A stretch of 64,000 nucleotides of DNA from contig NZ_VKHQ01000005.1 in assembly GCF_009792795.1 (NCBI RefSeq), forward strand, positions 62,001 through 126,000, in the 5' to 3' direction. The position numbers were made by a program, and so were the translations under genes. This DNA is from Cognatiluteimonas profundi (lineage in GTDB: Bacteria > Pseudomonadota > Gammaproteobacteria > Xanthomonadales > Xanthomonadaceae). Below are positions 53,864 to 62,900 of this stretch, one piece after another. Under the pieces are notes generated by a model, which did no database searches, was not told where the DNA came from, and saw only the letters and a list, made by a program, of their open reading frames with translations. Position 1 is the first letter of the stretch, and each line of letters starts with the position of its first letter.

Positions 53864-56800
53864 TCACCCGCCCAGGCGCGCCAGGCGGGTGGCGAGCTTC
53901 TTGACCGATATGCCCGATCGCGCGCCCAGTTCCTGCGCGAACAGCGACACCCGCAGTTCCTCCAGGTCCCAGCGCAACGCCTGCCAGTCGTCGTCATCGC
54001 GCCCTGGCGTACGCGCGGCCTGCAGCGCATCGGTGAATGGCTTGAGTTCGAGCATGCGTGCCTGGTCGCGGACCGGATCGCGCAGCGCGCGCTCGGCACG
54101 CAGCGCCAGCGCCTTCAGGTAGCGCGGATAGTCCGCAAGCACGTCCGCGGGCACGTCGCGCAGGAATCCCGGCGGCGTCAGCCCCGCCAGCTGCCTGCGC
54201 ATGTCGTCCAGGTTGCCGCTCGCCCAGCCGACCAGGCGCGACTCCAGCTTCTCGCGCACCTCGGCGACCAGCGTGAGGATGACCTGCGCCTGCGCAAGTC
54301 GCTCGACGGCCGCGGGAAACAATTCGCGCGCGATCGCCTCGCGGCGCTGCCCGAACGCACCCACATCGCGGATGTCCTCCAGCGCATCGGCCGCCAGTTT
54401 GGCGAAGACACCATCGACCAGGTCGGCGCGAAGGCGATCATGTCCCGCCACGCCGTCCGACCGCGGCGCGGCCGACTCGATCGCCGCATACAGCAGTGCG
54501 GTCCTGGGCTGCACGGGCAACTGCTTGCGCGCCTGCTTGATGCGGTCGGCCAGCGCCAGCTCGAGCAGCCTGCGCACGCCGCGCGGATGCCGGCGCAGCG
54601 CCTGCGCACGATCGGCGTGCACGTCCAGCGACACCACGCCATCGATGGCATCCAGTGCCGGATATGCCGGGATGCCACCGGCGCCAGCGACGGAAACCGG
54701 AATGGGCGTGTCCGGAAACCGGGTCAGCCCCTTGCGCGCCATGCCCTTGGCCGCATGCGCCGCGAACGCCTCCGCGGCACGCGCGCCGAATTGCTGTCGC
54801 AAGGCGTCCAGGTCGCGTGACTCGGCCAGCACCGTACGACCGTCGGCATCGAACAGGCGCAGGTTCACATGCAGGTGCGGATCGATCGCGGCGGGATTGA
54901 ATTCGGTGGCGGGCAATACCACGCCGGTGGCCTTCGACAGGAAGCGCGCGAGGGTGCCCTCGATGGCATCGGCGTCCGGCTGCGGCCAGGCTTCGGCGAA
55001 TGCGCGGGCGAAATCCGGTGCCGGCACGACATTGCGCCGCAGGTTCTTCGGCAGCGTCCTGATCAGTGCCGCTGCCTTGTCGGCGACGAATCCCGGCGCC
55101 AGCCACGACAGGCGCGCCGGATCCAGCGCATTGAGCAGGTGCAGCGGCACGGCGACGGTCATGCCGTCGTCGATCGCACCCGGCTCGAAGCGGTATTGCA
55201 GCGCCAGGCGGGAATCGCTGAGTGCGAGATACGGCGGAAATCGCGCCGCGTCGGTTTCGTCGCCGACCAGCAGTTCGTCGCGCGACCATTCGATCGACTT
55301 CTTTTTGGCATCCGGCAGCTTGCCGTACCACGCATCCAGCGCCTGCACGTTGTGGACGTCGGGCGGCAATCGGTCGAGGTACCAGCGCGCCTGCCAGTCC
55401 TCGTCGACCACGATGCCGGCGCGGCGTTGCTTGGCTTCTTCTTCCCGCGCCTTGTGCAGGGTCGCGAGGTTTCGGGCGAGGAACGCACTGCGGGTGTCGA
55501 TCTCACCGGTGACGAGCGCATCGCGGACGAAGATGTGTCGCGACTCATCCGGATACAGCGCGCCGTAATGCACCGGACGCTTGGGCGCGAGCACCAGGCC
55601 GAACAGGCTGATCTGCTCGCTGCCGATCACGCGACCCTGGCTGCGCGACCAGTGCGGGTCATGGTGCCGGCGCACCAGCAGGTGCGGCAATTCCGCGATC
55701 GCCCAGTCCGGCTCGACCGCGGCATTGGTCAGGGCCCAGACGCGCTCGGTGTCGAGCAGGGTCGCCGACAACACCCAAGGTGGTGGTTTTTTCGCCGGCG
55801 TGGAGCCCGGGAACAACTGGAACTTGCGTCCACGCGGACCGTCGTACTGGCTTGCCGCCTTGCGGTCGGCGGACTGCACGCGATGCCCCAGTTGCGTCGG
55901 CAAGCCCGCAAGCAAGGCGCGATGCAGGCTCACGTACGCGCGCCGTGCGTGGCCGTCGCCACCGACCACGGGCGCGGGCGCATGCGGCCAGCCGAGGTCG
56001 TCGCACAGCAGCTTCAACTGGCGGTGCAGCTCGCGCCACTCGCGCAGGCGCAGGAAACCCAGGAAGTGCCGATCCGCCCATTTGCGCAGTTGCGATTGCG
56101 TCATGTCCTCGTGGGCGACGCGATAGGCCTCCCACAACTTCAGGATGCCGACGAACTCCGACTGCGGATCGGCGAAGAGCGCATGCGCCGCATCGGCCGC
56201 GCCACGCTGGTCGGCAGGACGCTCGCGCGGATCCTGGATGCCCAGGAAGCTGGCGATCGCCAGCATCTCGTGCAGGCACCCGTGCGTATTGGCGGCGACC
56301 AGCATGCGCGCCAGCTTGACGTCCACCGGCATGCGCGCCATCAGCTTGCCGACCGGCGTCAGCGTCCGCTGCCGGTCAGCGTCCGTTGCCAGCACCGCAC
56401 CGAGTTCGACCAGCGTCTGCCAGCCATCGGCAACGGCGCGCGGATCGGGCGGCTCCAGGAACGGGAAATCCTCCACGCGCCCGAGGCCGAGCGACAGCAT
56501 CTTCAGGATCACGCCGGCAAGCGCGGCACGGCGGATCTCGGGGTCGGTGTAGGGCGGCCGCGATGCGAAGTCGGTTTCGGCATACAGCCGGTAGCAGATG
56601 CCCGGCGCGATGCGCCCGCAGCGCCCCTTGCGCTGGTCGGCGCTGGCCTGGGAAATGACCTCGACGTGCAGCCGATCGAGTTTCTGCCGTGGGCTGTAGC
56701 GCTTGACGCGCGCATATCCGGGGTCGACGACGTAATGGATGCGCGGCACCGTCAGCGAGGTTTCCGCGACGTTGGTCGCCAGCACGATCCGGCGCTGGCT

Positions 56801-57856
56801 GCCCGGATGGAACACGCGATCCTGGTCGCGCGCCGACAGTCGCGCGTACAGCGGCAGCACTTCGGTATGCCGGTATTTGCGCCGCTCCAGTGCCTGGTGG
56901 GCATCGCGGATCTCACGCTCGCCGGGCAGGAAGATCAGCGTGTCGCCCGGGCCTCCGGAGCCCGGCCGCTCGTGCGCGATCTCATCGCAGGCGGCGAGGA
57001 TGCCCTCGAGCACCGAGCGCTCGCCTTCGTTGTCGGCGTCGCCTTCCAGCGGCCGGTAGCGCAGCTCGACCGGATAACCGCGGCCCTCGACGTCCACCAC
57101 CGGCGCATCGCCGAAGTGTTGCGAGAAGCGCGTGGTGTCGATCGTCGCCGAGGTCACGATGACCTTCAGGTCCGGCCGCCTCGGCAGCAGCTGCTTGAGG
57201 TATCCCAGCAGGAAATCGATGTTGAGGCTGCGTTCGTGCGCCTCGTCGATGATCAGCGTGTCGTAGCGCGACAGCCAGCGATCGGACTGGATTTCCGCCA
57301 GCAGGATGCCGTCGGTCATGAACTTGATCGCGGTCTGCTCGCTCACGCTGTCGTTGAAGCGCACCTGGAAACCAACCGCGCCGCCCAGCGGCACCTGCAA
57401 CTCCTCGGCCACGCGGCGGGCCACCGCGCGCGCGGCGATGCGGCGCGGCTGCGTGCAGCCGATCAGGCCGGCGGCGCCGCGACCGGCCGCCAGGCACAGC
57501 TTCGGCAGCTGGGTGGTTTTTCCCGAACCGGTCTCACCCGCGACGATCAACACCTGATGGCTGCCCAGCAAGGCCACGATGCGATCGGCCTGCGTCGCGA
57601 TCGGCAGGCTCTCGTCCAGCGTCGCTTGCGGCAAGGCAGCGGCGCGGGCCGCCCTGGTTGCAACCGATGCCTGCAGCGCCTGCTCGAAGGCCGAGCGGGC
57701 AGCCGTGTCGCCGGCTTTCGCGCTCCAGCGCGACCACAGCCCCTGCAGCCGGCCGCGGTCGCGCGTCAGCGCGCCATCGACGGCGCGCCGCGCGGCCGCC
57801 AGCGCGGCCTTGCCCGGGACCTCAATAGGTTGCGTCAATGGATCTGTTAGTGACAA
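53864..57856 (-). CDS. hrpA: ATP-dependent RNA helicase HrpA
   Basis: A 1330-residue DEAH-box RNA helicase. Walker A is G-E-T-G-S-G-K-T-T-Q, the box I-I-D-E-A-H-E-R-S, motif III S-A-T, motif VI Q-R-K-G-R-C-G-R. The helicase-associated and OB regions follow, then the large DUF3418 C-terminal domain (about 730-1320). In E. coli HrpA rescues stalled or collided ribosomes and processes fimbrial mRNA. No ATG fits the N-terminus; the start is a TTG preceded by GGAAA, giving M-S-L-T-D-P-L-T-Q. It is divergent from dps, with 63 bases between the start codons. Confidence 0.94.
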   Translation of the reverse strand: MSLTDPLTQPIEVPGKAALAAARRAVDGALTRDRGRLQGLWSRWSAKAGDTAARSAFEQALQASVATRAARAAALPQATLDESLPIATQADRIVALLGSHQVLIVAGETGSGKTTQLPKLCLAAGRGAAGLIGCTQPRRIAARAVARRVAEELQVPLGGAVGFQVRFNDSVSEQTAIKFMTDGILLAEIQSDRWLSRYDTLIIDEAHERSLNIDFLLGYLKQLLPRRPDLKVIVTSATIDTTRFSQHFGDAPVVDVEGRGYPVELRYRPLEGDADNEGERSVLEGILAACDEIAHERPGSGGPGDTLIFLPGEREIRDAHQALERRKYRHTEVLPLYARLSARDQDRVFHPGSQRRIVLATNVAETSLTVPRIHYVVDPGYARVKRYSPRQKLDRLHVEVISQASADQRKGRCGRIAPGICYRLYAETDFASRPPYTDPEIRRAALAGVILKMLSLGLGRVEDFPFLEPPDPRAVADGWQTLVELGAVLATDADRQRTLTPVGKLMARMPVDVKLARMLVAANTHGCLHEMLAIASFLGIQDPRERPADQRGAADAAHALFADPQSEFVGILKLWEAYRVAHEDMTQSQLRKWADRHFLGFLRLREWRELHRQLKLLCDDLGWPHAPAPVVGGDGHARRAYVSLHRALLAGLPTQLGHRVQSADRKAASQYDGPRGRKFQLFPGSTPAKKPPPWVLSATLLDTERVWALTNAAVEPDWAIAELPHLLVRRHHDPHWSRSQGRVIGSEQISLFGLVLAPKRPVHYGALYPDESRHIFVRDALVTGEIDTRSAFLARNLATLHKAREEEAKQRRAGIVVDEDWQARWYLDRLPPDVHNVQALDAWYGKLPDAKKKSIEWSRDELLVGDETDAARFPPYLALSDSRLALQYRFEPGAIDDGMTVAVPLHLLNALDPARLSWLAPGFVADKAAALIRTLPKNLRRNVVPAPDFARAFAEAWPQPDADAIEGTLARFLSKATGVVLPATEFNPAAIDPHLHVNLRLFDADGRTVLAESRDLDALRQQFGARAAEAFAAHAAKGMARKGLTRFPDTPIPVSVAGAGGIPAYPALDAIDGVVSLDVHADRAQALRRHPRGVRRLLELALADRIKQARKQLPVQPRTALLYAAIESAAPRSDGVAGHDRLRADLVDGVFAKLAADALEDIRDVGAFGQRREAIARELFPAAVERLAQAQVILTLVAEVREKLESRLVGWASGNLDDMRRQLAGLTPPGFLRDVPADVLADYPRYLKALALRAERALRDPVRDQARMLELKPFTDALQAARTPGRDDDDWQALRWDLEELRVSLFAQELGARSGISVKKLATRLARLGG

Positions 57857-57878
57857 TTCATTTCCATCGCATGATTCC

Positions 57879-57896
57879 GCCGCCTATTGTGGCGGC
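57879..57896. promoter_or_regulatory. Inverted repeat around a -10-like hexamer upstream of dps
   Basis: GCCGCC and GGCGGC form perfect six-base arms around TATTGT (57885-57890), which resembles a -10 box for dps. A weak -35 (TTCCAT, 57862-57867) lies 17 bases upstream. A protein bound to the repeat would block this promoter, and possibly the divergent hrpA start. No OxyR consensus could be recognised. This rests on sequence symmetry alone. Confidence 0.3.
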
Positions 57897-57919
57897 AACC
57901 CCCATCCGGAGCAGCGGCC

Positions 57920-58447
57920 ATGACATCAACAACCACCGGGTCGGCAAAGGGCGCCGCCGCCAGCACGGCGCCACTCATCGATATCGGGATCGGCGCCGGG
58001 GATCGCAAGCAGATCGCCGACGGCCTGTCGCGCTTCCTGGCCGACGCCTACACGCTGTACCTGAAGACACACAACTTCCACTGGAACGTCACCGGCCCGA
58101 TGTTCAACGCGCTGCATGGGATGTTCGAGACGCAGTACACCGAGCAGTGGACGGCGCTGGACGAAGTCGCCGAGCGCATCCGCGCGCTCGGGTTCAATGC
58201 GCCGGGCTCCTATGCCGAATTCACGCGGCTGTCGTCGATCGCCGAGGAACCCGGCCTGGGCGACACCGCCGACTGGCGCGAGATGGTGCGCCAGCTGACC
58301 GTCGGCAACGAGGCGGTCTGCCGGACCGCCCGCGCGGTGCTCAAGGTCGCCGATGCCGCCGGCGACGACCCCTCGGTCGACCTGCTGACGCAGCGCCTGC
58401 AGGTCCATGAGAAATACGCCTGGATGCTGCGCTCGCTGCTGCAATAG
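57920..58447 (+). CDS. dps: Dps-family DNA-binding ferritin-like protein
   Basis: Dps forms a 12-subunit shell that oxidises and stores iron and protects DNA in stress. The 175-residue product has a Thr/Ala/Gly-rich N-terminal arm (about 1-30, often used for DNA contact) and a four-helix bundle. The intersubunit ferroxidase residues lie in H-N-F-H-W-N-V-T-G and Q-W-x-A-L-D-E-V-A-E-R. The start is set at the ATG with a GGAG ribosome site (57907-57910); an upstream ATG at 57887 lies inside the promoter region. Confidence 0.95.
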   Translation: MTSTTTGSAKGAAASTAPLIDIGIGAGDRKQIADGLSRFLADAYTLYLKTHNFHWNVTGPMFNALHGMFETQYTEQWTALDEVAERIRALGFNAPGSYAEFTRLSSIAEEPGLGDTADWREMVRQLTVGNEAVCRTARAVLKVADAAGDDPSVDLLTQRLQVHEKYAWMLRSLLQ

Positions 58448-58540
58448 GTCCGGCCCGGCGGTTGCCGCGGCCCGCCAGCGCAATCGCATTTAGGGGCCTG
58501 GAAGGCTCCTGCATCGGCCTGGGCGACGCGGCGCTCCCTG

Positions 58541-58582
58541 GGCCAGCCTCGAGCTGGCCGCCACGGGATGCATCCCGCGTGG
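58541..58582. promoter_or_regulatory. Two adjacent palindromes before the SIR2-TIR gene
   Basis: GGCCAGC-CTCGA-GCTGGCC (58541-58559) is a seven-base stem with a five-base loop. Two bases later comes an extended imperfect palindrome centred on the perfect 12-mer GGGATGCATCCC (58565-58576) with outer arms CCAC/GTGG (58561-58582). Its 3' arm touches the ribosome site (GGGGA, 58581-58585) of the gene starting at 58591. They could be operators or an RNA hairpin that limits translation. Both lie in the 143-base gap after dps, which holds no other recognised element. Confidence 0.4.
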
Positions 58583-58590
58583 GGAACATC

Positions 58591-59976
58591 ATGGCAACCC
58601 CTCCGGCGACCGCTGCGTTGCAGGCATTCGATGAGGATGCCTGGGACGATCTGCTCAATTACATCGAAGAACGCCGCGTCATCCCGATCATCGGACCAGA
58701 CCTGCTGCGCGTCCAGACCGACCGTGGCCTGCGTCCGCTGTATGAATGGCTGGCGGAGAAACTCGCTGCCCGCCTGTCGGTGGATGTGGTCGGCCTGCCG
58801 CAGCCGCTGACGCTCAACGATGTCATGTGCTGCTTCCTGGGCCAGCACGGTCGACGCGAGGAAGCCTATACGCGCCTACGCTCGATCCTGCGTGAAGTGC
58901 AGTTCGAGCCGCCGCTGGCACTGCGGCAGCTGGCCCAGATCACGGATTTCGACCTCTTTGTCACCACCACGTTCGACCCCCTGCTCGAACAGGCGATCAA
59001 CCTGGAGCGCCATGGTGGCCAGCCGTCGACGGAAGTCATCGCCTATGCGCCGAACCGCGTCGCCGACCTGCCGGCCGAGCGCAGCCAGCTGCAGCGCACC
59101 GTGCTGTACCACCTGCTTGGCCGGCTGTCCGCATCGCCGACGTACGTGGTGTCCGATGAGGACATGCTGGAGTTCATCTGCGCATTGCAGTCCGAACACC
59201 TGACGCCGGAAAAACTCTTCCACGAACTCGAGCACAACCACCTGTTGTTGATCGGCAGCGATTTCTCCAACTGGCTGGCGCGCCTGTTCCTGCGAATGGC
59301 CAAACGCAAGCGCCTGTCCGACCCGCGTGACGTCAGCGAAGTCTTCGCCGACGACCACACGATGCAGGATGGACGACTGGTCGCATTCCTGCAGCAGGTC
59401 AGCGTGCGCACGCGCGTGTACGGCGGCGCGGAGGCCTTCGTTGCCGAGTTGCACGCGCGATGGTCAGCGCGCCAGCGTCCAGCGCAGGCTGCCGACGGCG
59501 GCAGCGCACCACGGCGATTCCTGCCGCCATCGCGCGAGATGCCCGAGAACGCCATCTTCATCAGCTATGCGCGCGAAGACCTGCCCGCCGTGCAGCGCCT
59601 CAAGGCCGCGATGGACGCCACCGGACTGACGACATGGTTCGACCTCGACCGGCTCGAAGGCGGCGACGACTACGATCGCAAGATCCGCGCGAACATCACG
59701 CGTTGCAGCTTCTTCCTGCCGGTGATCTCGGCAAACACACAGCGCCGGCATGAAGCCTACTTCCGCCGCGAATGGAGTTATGCGGTCGATCGCATGCGCA
59801 ACCTGGCCGACGGCGCGAAATTCATCCTGCCGGCCTGCATCGACGACACACCCGAATCCGAGGCACTGGTGCCGGAGCAGTTCAAGGCGTTGCACATCAT
59901 GCGCGTGCCGGGTGGCGAGCCGACGCCCGAATTCCTTCGTGGACTGCAGAATCTCTTCAGCGGAACCCGCCAATGA
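58591..59976 (+). CDS. SIR2-like/TIR domain protein (putative conflict-system effector)
   Basis: A 461-residue protein with two domains. Residues about 20-290 have the outline of a SIR2-like domain: V-I-P-I-I-G-P-D-L, F-D-L-F-V-T-T-T-F-D-P-L-L-E (about 120-133), Y-H-L-L-G-R-L (173-179) and L-L-L-I-G-S-D-F-S-N-W (218-228). The usual G-A-G reads G-P-D, the T-T-N-x-D Asn is Thr127, and the catalytic His of K-L-H-G is Leu175, so NAD turnover here is doubtful. Residues about 320-455 are a TIR domain: A-I-F-I-S-Y-A-R-E-D, L-E-G-G-D-D-Y, P-V-I-S and F-R-R-E-W, where Glu394 fits the catalytic Glu of TIR NADases. It is coupled to the next gene by ATGA. I start at the ATG behind GGGGA. Confidence 0.82.
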   Translation: MATPPATAALQAFDEDAWDDLLNYIEERRVIPIIGPDLLRVQTDRGLRPLYEWLAEKLAARLSVDVVGLPQPLTLNDVMCCFLGQHGRREEAYTRLRSILREVQFEPPLALRQLAQITDFDLFVTTTFDPLLEQAINLERHGGQPSTEVIAYAPNRVADLPAERSQLQRTVLYHLLGRLSASPTYVVSDEDMLEFICALQSEHLTPEKLFHELEHNHLLLIGSDFSNWLARLFLRMAKRKRLSDPRDVSEVFADDHTMQDGRLVAFLQQVSVRTRVYGGAEAFVAELHARWSARQRPAQAADGGSAPRRFLPPSREMPENAIFISYAREDLPAVQRLKAAMDATGLTTWFDLDRLEGGDDYDRKIRANITRCSFFLPVISANTQRRHEAYFRREWSYAVDRMRNLADGAKFILPACIDDTPESEALVPEQFKALHIMRVPGGEPTPEFLRGLQNLFSGTRQ

Positions 59977-62900
59977 GCGCGACGACCGGCGACACCGACG
60001 TCACCATCGATCCGCAAAACCCCTGGCTGGGCCTGTTCTCCTACTCGGAGGAGACGCGCGCTTATTTCCATGGCCGGGACGAGGAAACCGGGGAACTCGC
60101 GCGTCGCGTGCAGCGCAAGCTGCTCACGATCCTGTTCGGCCAGTCGGGCCTTGGCAAGACGTCGCTGCTGCGTGCCGGCATCGTCCCGCGACTGCGCGTC
60201 GAAGGCTACTGCCCGATCTATGTACGCGTCGATTACGCCCCGGAGTCGCCGTCACCGTCGGAACAGATCAAGCAGGCGATCCTGCGGGCAACCGATGCGG
60301 CTGGCGTCTGGACGCGGCCCGGTGCGGCGATCGAAGGCGAGTCGTTGTGGGAGTTCCTGCACCATCGTGGCGACCTGCTGCGCGATGCCGATGGCCGGCC
60401 GCTGATCCCGCTGCTGATCTTCGACCAGTTCGAGGAGGTTTTCACCCTCGCGCAGGCGGATGACACCGGGCGAATGCGCGCGAAGCAGTTCCTCGACGAC
60501 CTCGCGGACCTGGTCGAAAACCGCCCGCCCGCGGCGCTCGAGGCGCGCATCGAGCACGACGACAGTGCTGCCGAGGACTTCGACTTCGCGCGCGCCGATT
60601 ACCGCGTGCTGATCGCGTTGCGCGAGGATTACCTCGCGCACCTGGAAGGCGTGAAAGGCAGCATGCCGTCGATCACGCAGAACCGCATGCGGCTGGCGCG
60701 CATGACCGGCCCACAGGCCTTGAATGCCGTGGTCGAGCCCGGCGGCCAACTGGTGTCGCGGGAGGTCGCCGAGGCGATCGTTCGCTTCGTTGCCGGCGGC
60801 TCCGAGCTTGCGAACGCCGAGATCGAGCCGTCGCTGCTGAGCCTGGTGTGCCGGGAGTTGAACACGGTGCGGCTTTCGCAGGGACGCGATGAGATTTCCG
60901 CAGACCTGCTGGCAGGTTCGCGCGACACGATCCTGTCGGAATTCTATGAGCGCGCGCTCGCCGACCAGCCGGCCGGCGTGCGCCGGGTGATCGAGGACGA
61001 GCTGCTGACCGAGTCGGGCTACCGCGAAAGCCTGGCCGAAGAGCGCTTGATCAAGGCGCTCGCCGCCGCCGGTGCCGCGCCTGATTCGCTTGCCAAGCTG
61101 GTCGACCGACGCCTGCTGCGTATCGAGGAGCGCCTCGACATGCGCCGCGTCGAGCTCACCCACGACGTGCTGTGCAGCGTGGTGCTCGCCAGTCGAACGC
61201 TGCGACAGGAGCGTGAGGCCCGCGACGCGGCGCAAGGCCAACTGGCCGCGCAACAGTCGCGCGAGGCAGCGACCCATCGCGCGCTGGTGCGCGCACGCAT
61301 GGTCGCGGGCATCTGCGCGGTCCTGATGGTGCTGGCGATCAGCAGCGCGGCCTTCGGCTGGATCAACCTCGGCCGCGCGCGCGCCGCCGAGGTCGAGGCG
61401 CAGAAATCCCGCACCAATGCCGAAAAGCTGGTCAGCTTCCTGATCGAGGATTTCTACAACGAACTGGAGCCGACCGGCCGGCTCGATACGCTGGGCAAGC
61501 TTGCGCACATGGCCGTCGTTTACTACGACAGTCTCCCGCCGAAACTCGTCACCCCGCAAACGCAGATCAACCGCGCGATGGCGCTGGTCCGCGAAGGCGC
61601 GGCGCTCAACTCAAGCGGCGGGACCGATGCCGCCTACCGTAATTTCGGCAAGGCCCAGGCGGTATTCGAGCAACTGCGCGGGGGCGGTCACGCCAGCGAA
61701 GCGGTGCTCTACGGCCTGGCACTGACCGACTACAACCAGGGATACCTTGGTGTCGTGGCGGGCGGAAATGGTCGCGGTACGGCTGGCCAGTTACGCGCGG
61801 CGACGGACCTGCTGCGTCCGTTGGCACGTGCACCCGGCGCGTCGCGAAGAGTCCGGCAGCTGTACGCGGACACGCTGAACGTCCTGAGCCACGCCCAGCC
61901 GCTGGAAACGGCGGTGGCGACGTGCGACGAAGCCCGGAAGATCCTGGTGGGCCTGGGCGCGCTCGATCTGTCGGATCTGGCGGCCGCCTCGTCCTATGCG
62001 GATACCGCCGACTCCCAGGCGCGTCACCTGACGTCGCTTGGTCGCCTCACCGAGGCACGCGCGCTGGAAGAGCAGGTCTATGACCTGGCCGACAAGATCC
62101 TGGCGCGTCGTCCTGGCGACCTGCATTCACTGGCCGACCGATCCTGGGCGGCGCAATTGCTCGGAGAGCTCGCCCAGCGCCAGCACGATGACGTGACCGC
62201 CGCCGATTTCGCGAACAAGACGGTACAGGCGGGCGAAGACGAAGTCCGATTCAACCCGTCGGACCTGAGTGCCTGGCAACGCTGGTCGACAGGCCTGCGG
62301 CAAACGGCCGACCTGCAATTCGAACGTGGCGAGGTGAGGCGCGCCATCGGCACGCTCGGCTCGCTGGTAGCACTGGAACAGGACAAGCGCCGTCCGTCCA
62401 GCCTTGGCCCCACGCTGTGGTACCAGTGGATTCCACTTGCGAGACTGCAGGCAAACGTGGGCAATGCCGGAGGGGCAGCACAGTCGTTGCGGGCTTATGC
62501 ACGCGATGCCGCCGAGGTCGCCGCCCAATCGGCACCAGGAAATCCACGGCGCCTGCTGATGGGCGAGGTGGCAAGACAACTTGCCAGTTCCATGCAATTG
62601 CTTGGCGGTTCATCGCAAGCCGCTTTCGACACTGCAGTGGCAAACGCCAATCGCGTCGGCGCCATCGTCGTGCCAGCGGACGATTCGATCGGGAACACCA
62701 CGAAGCACAACATCCTGACCGGCAACCTACGCACCGCAGCGGCAGCCGCCATTCGGCTTGGCCAGTATCACCAGGGTGAATCGCTGGCGCGCCGCTGGCT
62801 GGCCCTGCCGTTGGATCCCCGGTCGGGGGATGATCCGCAGATCGGGGCCTCCCAGGCCAGGGTGGCTCTTGCGCATGCAGTTGCCAGGCAGGGTCGTGCT

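Noticed and set aside
54869..57850. A 993-codon open frame on the + strand opposite hrpA
   Set aside because: hrpA carries unmistakable helicase motifs in the same interval; the opposite frame has no family features and is a codon-bias shadow.
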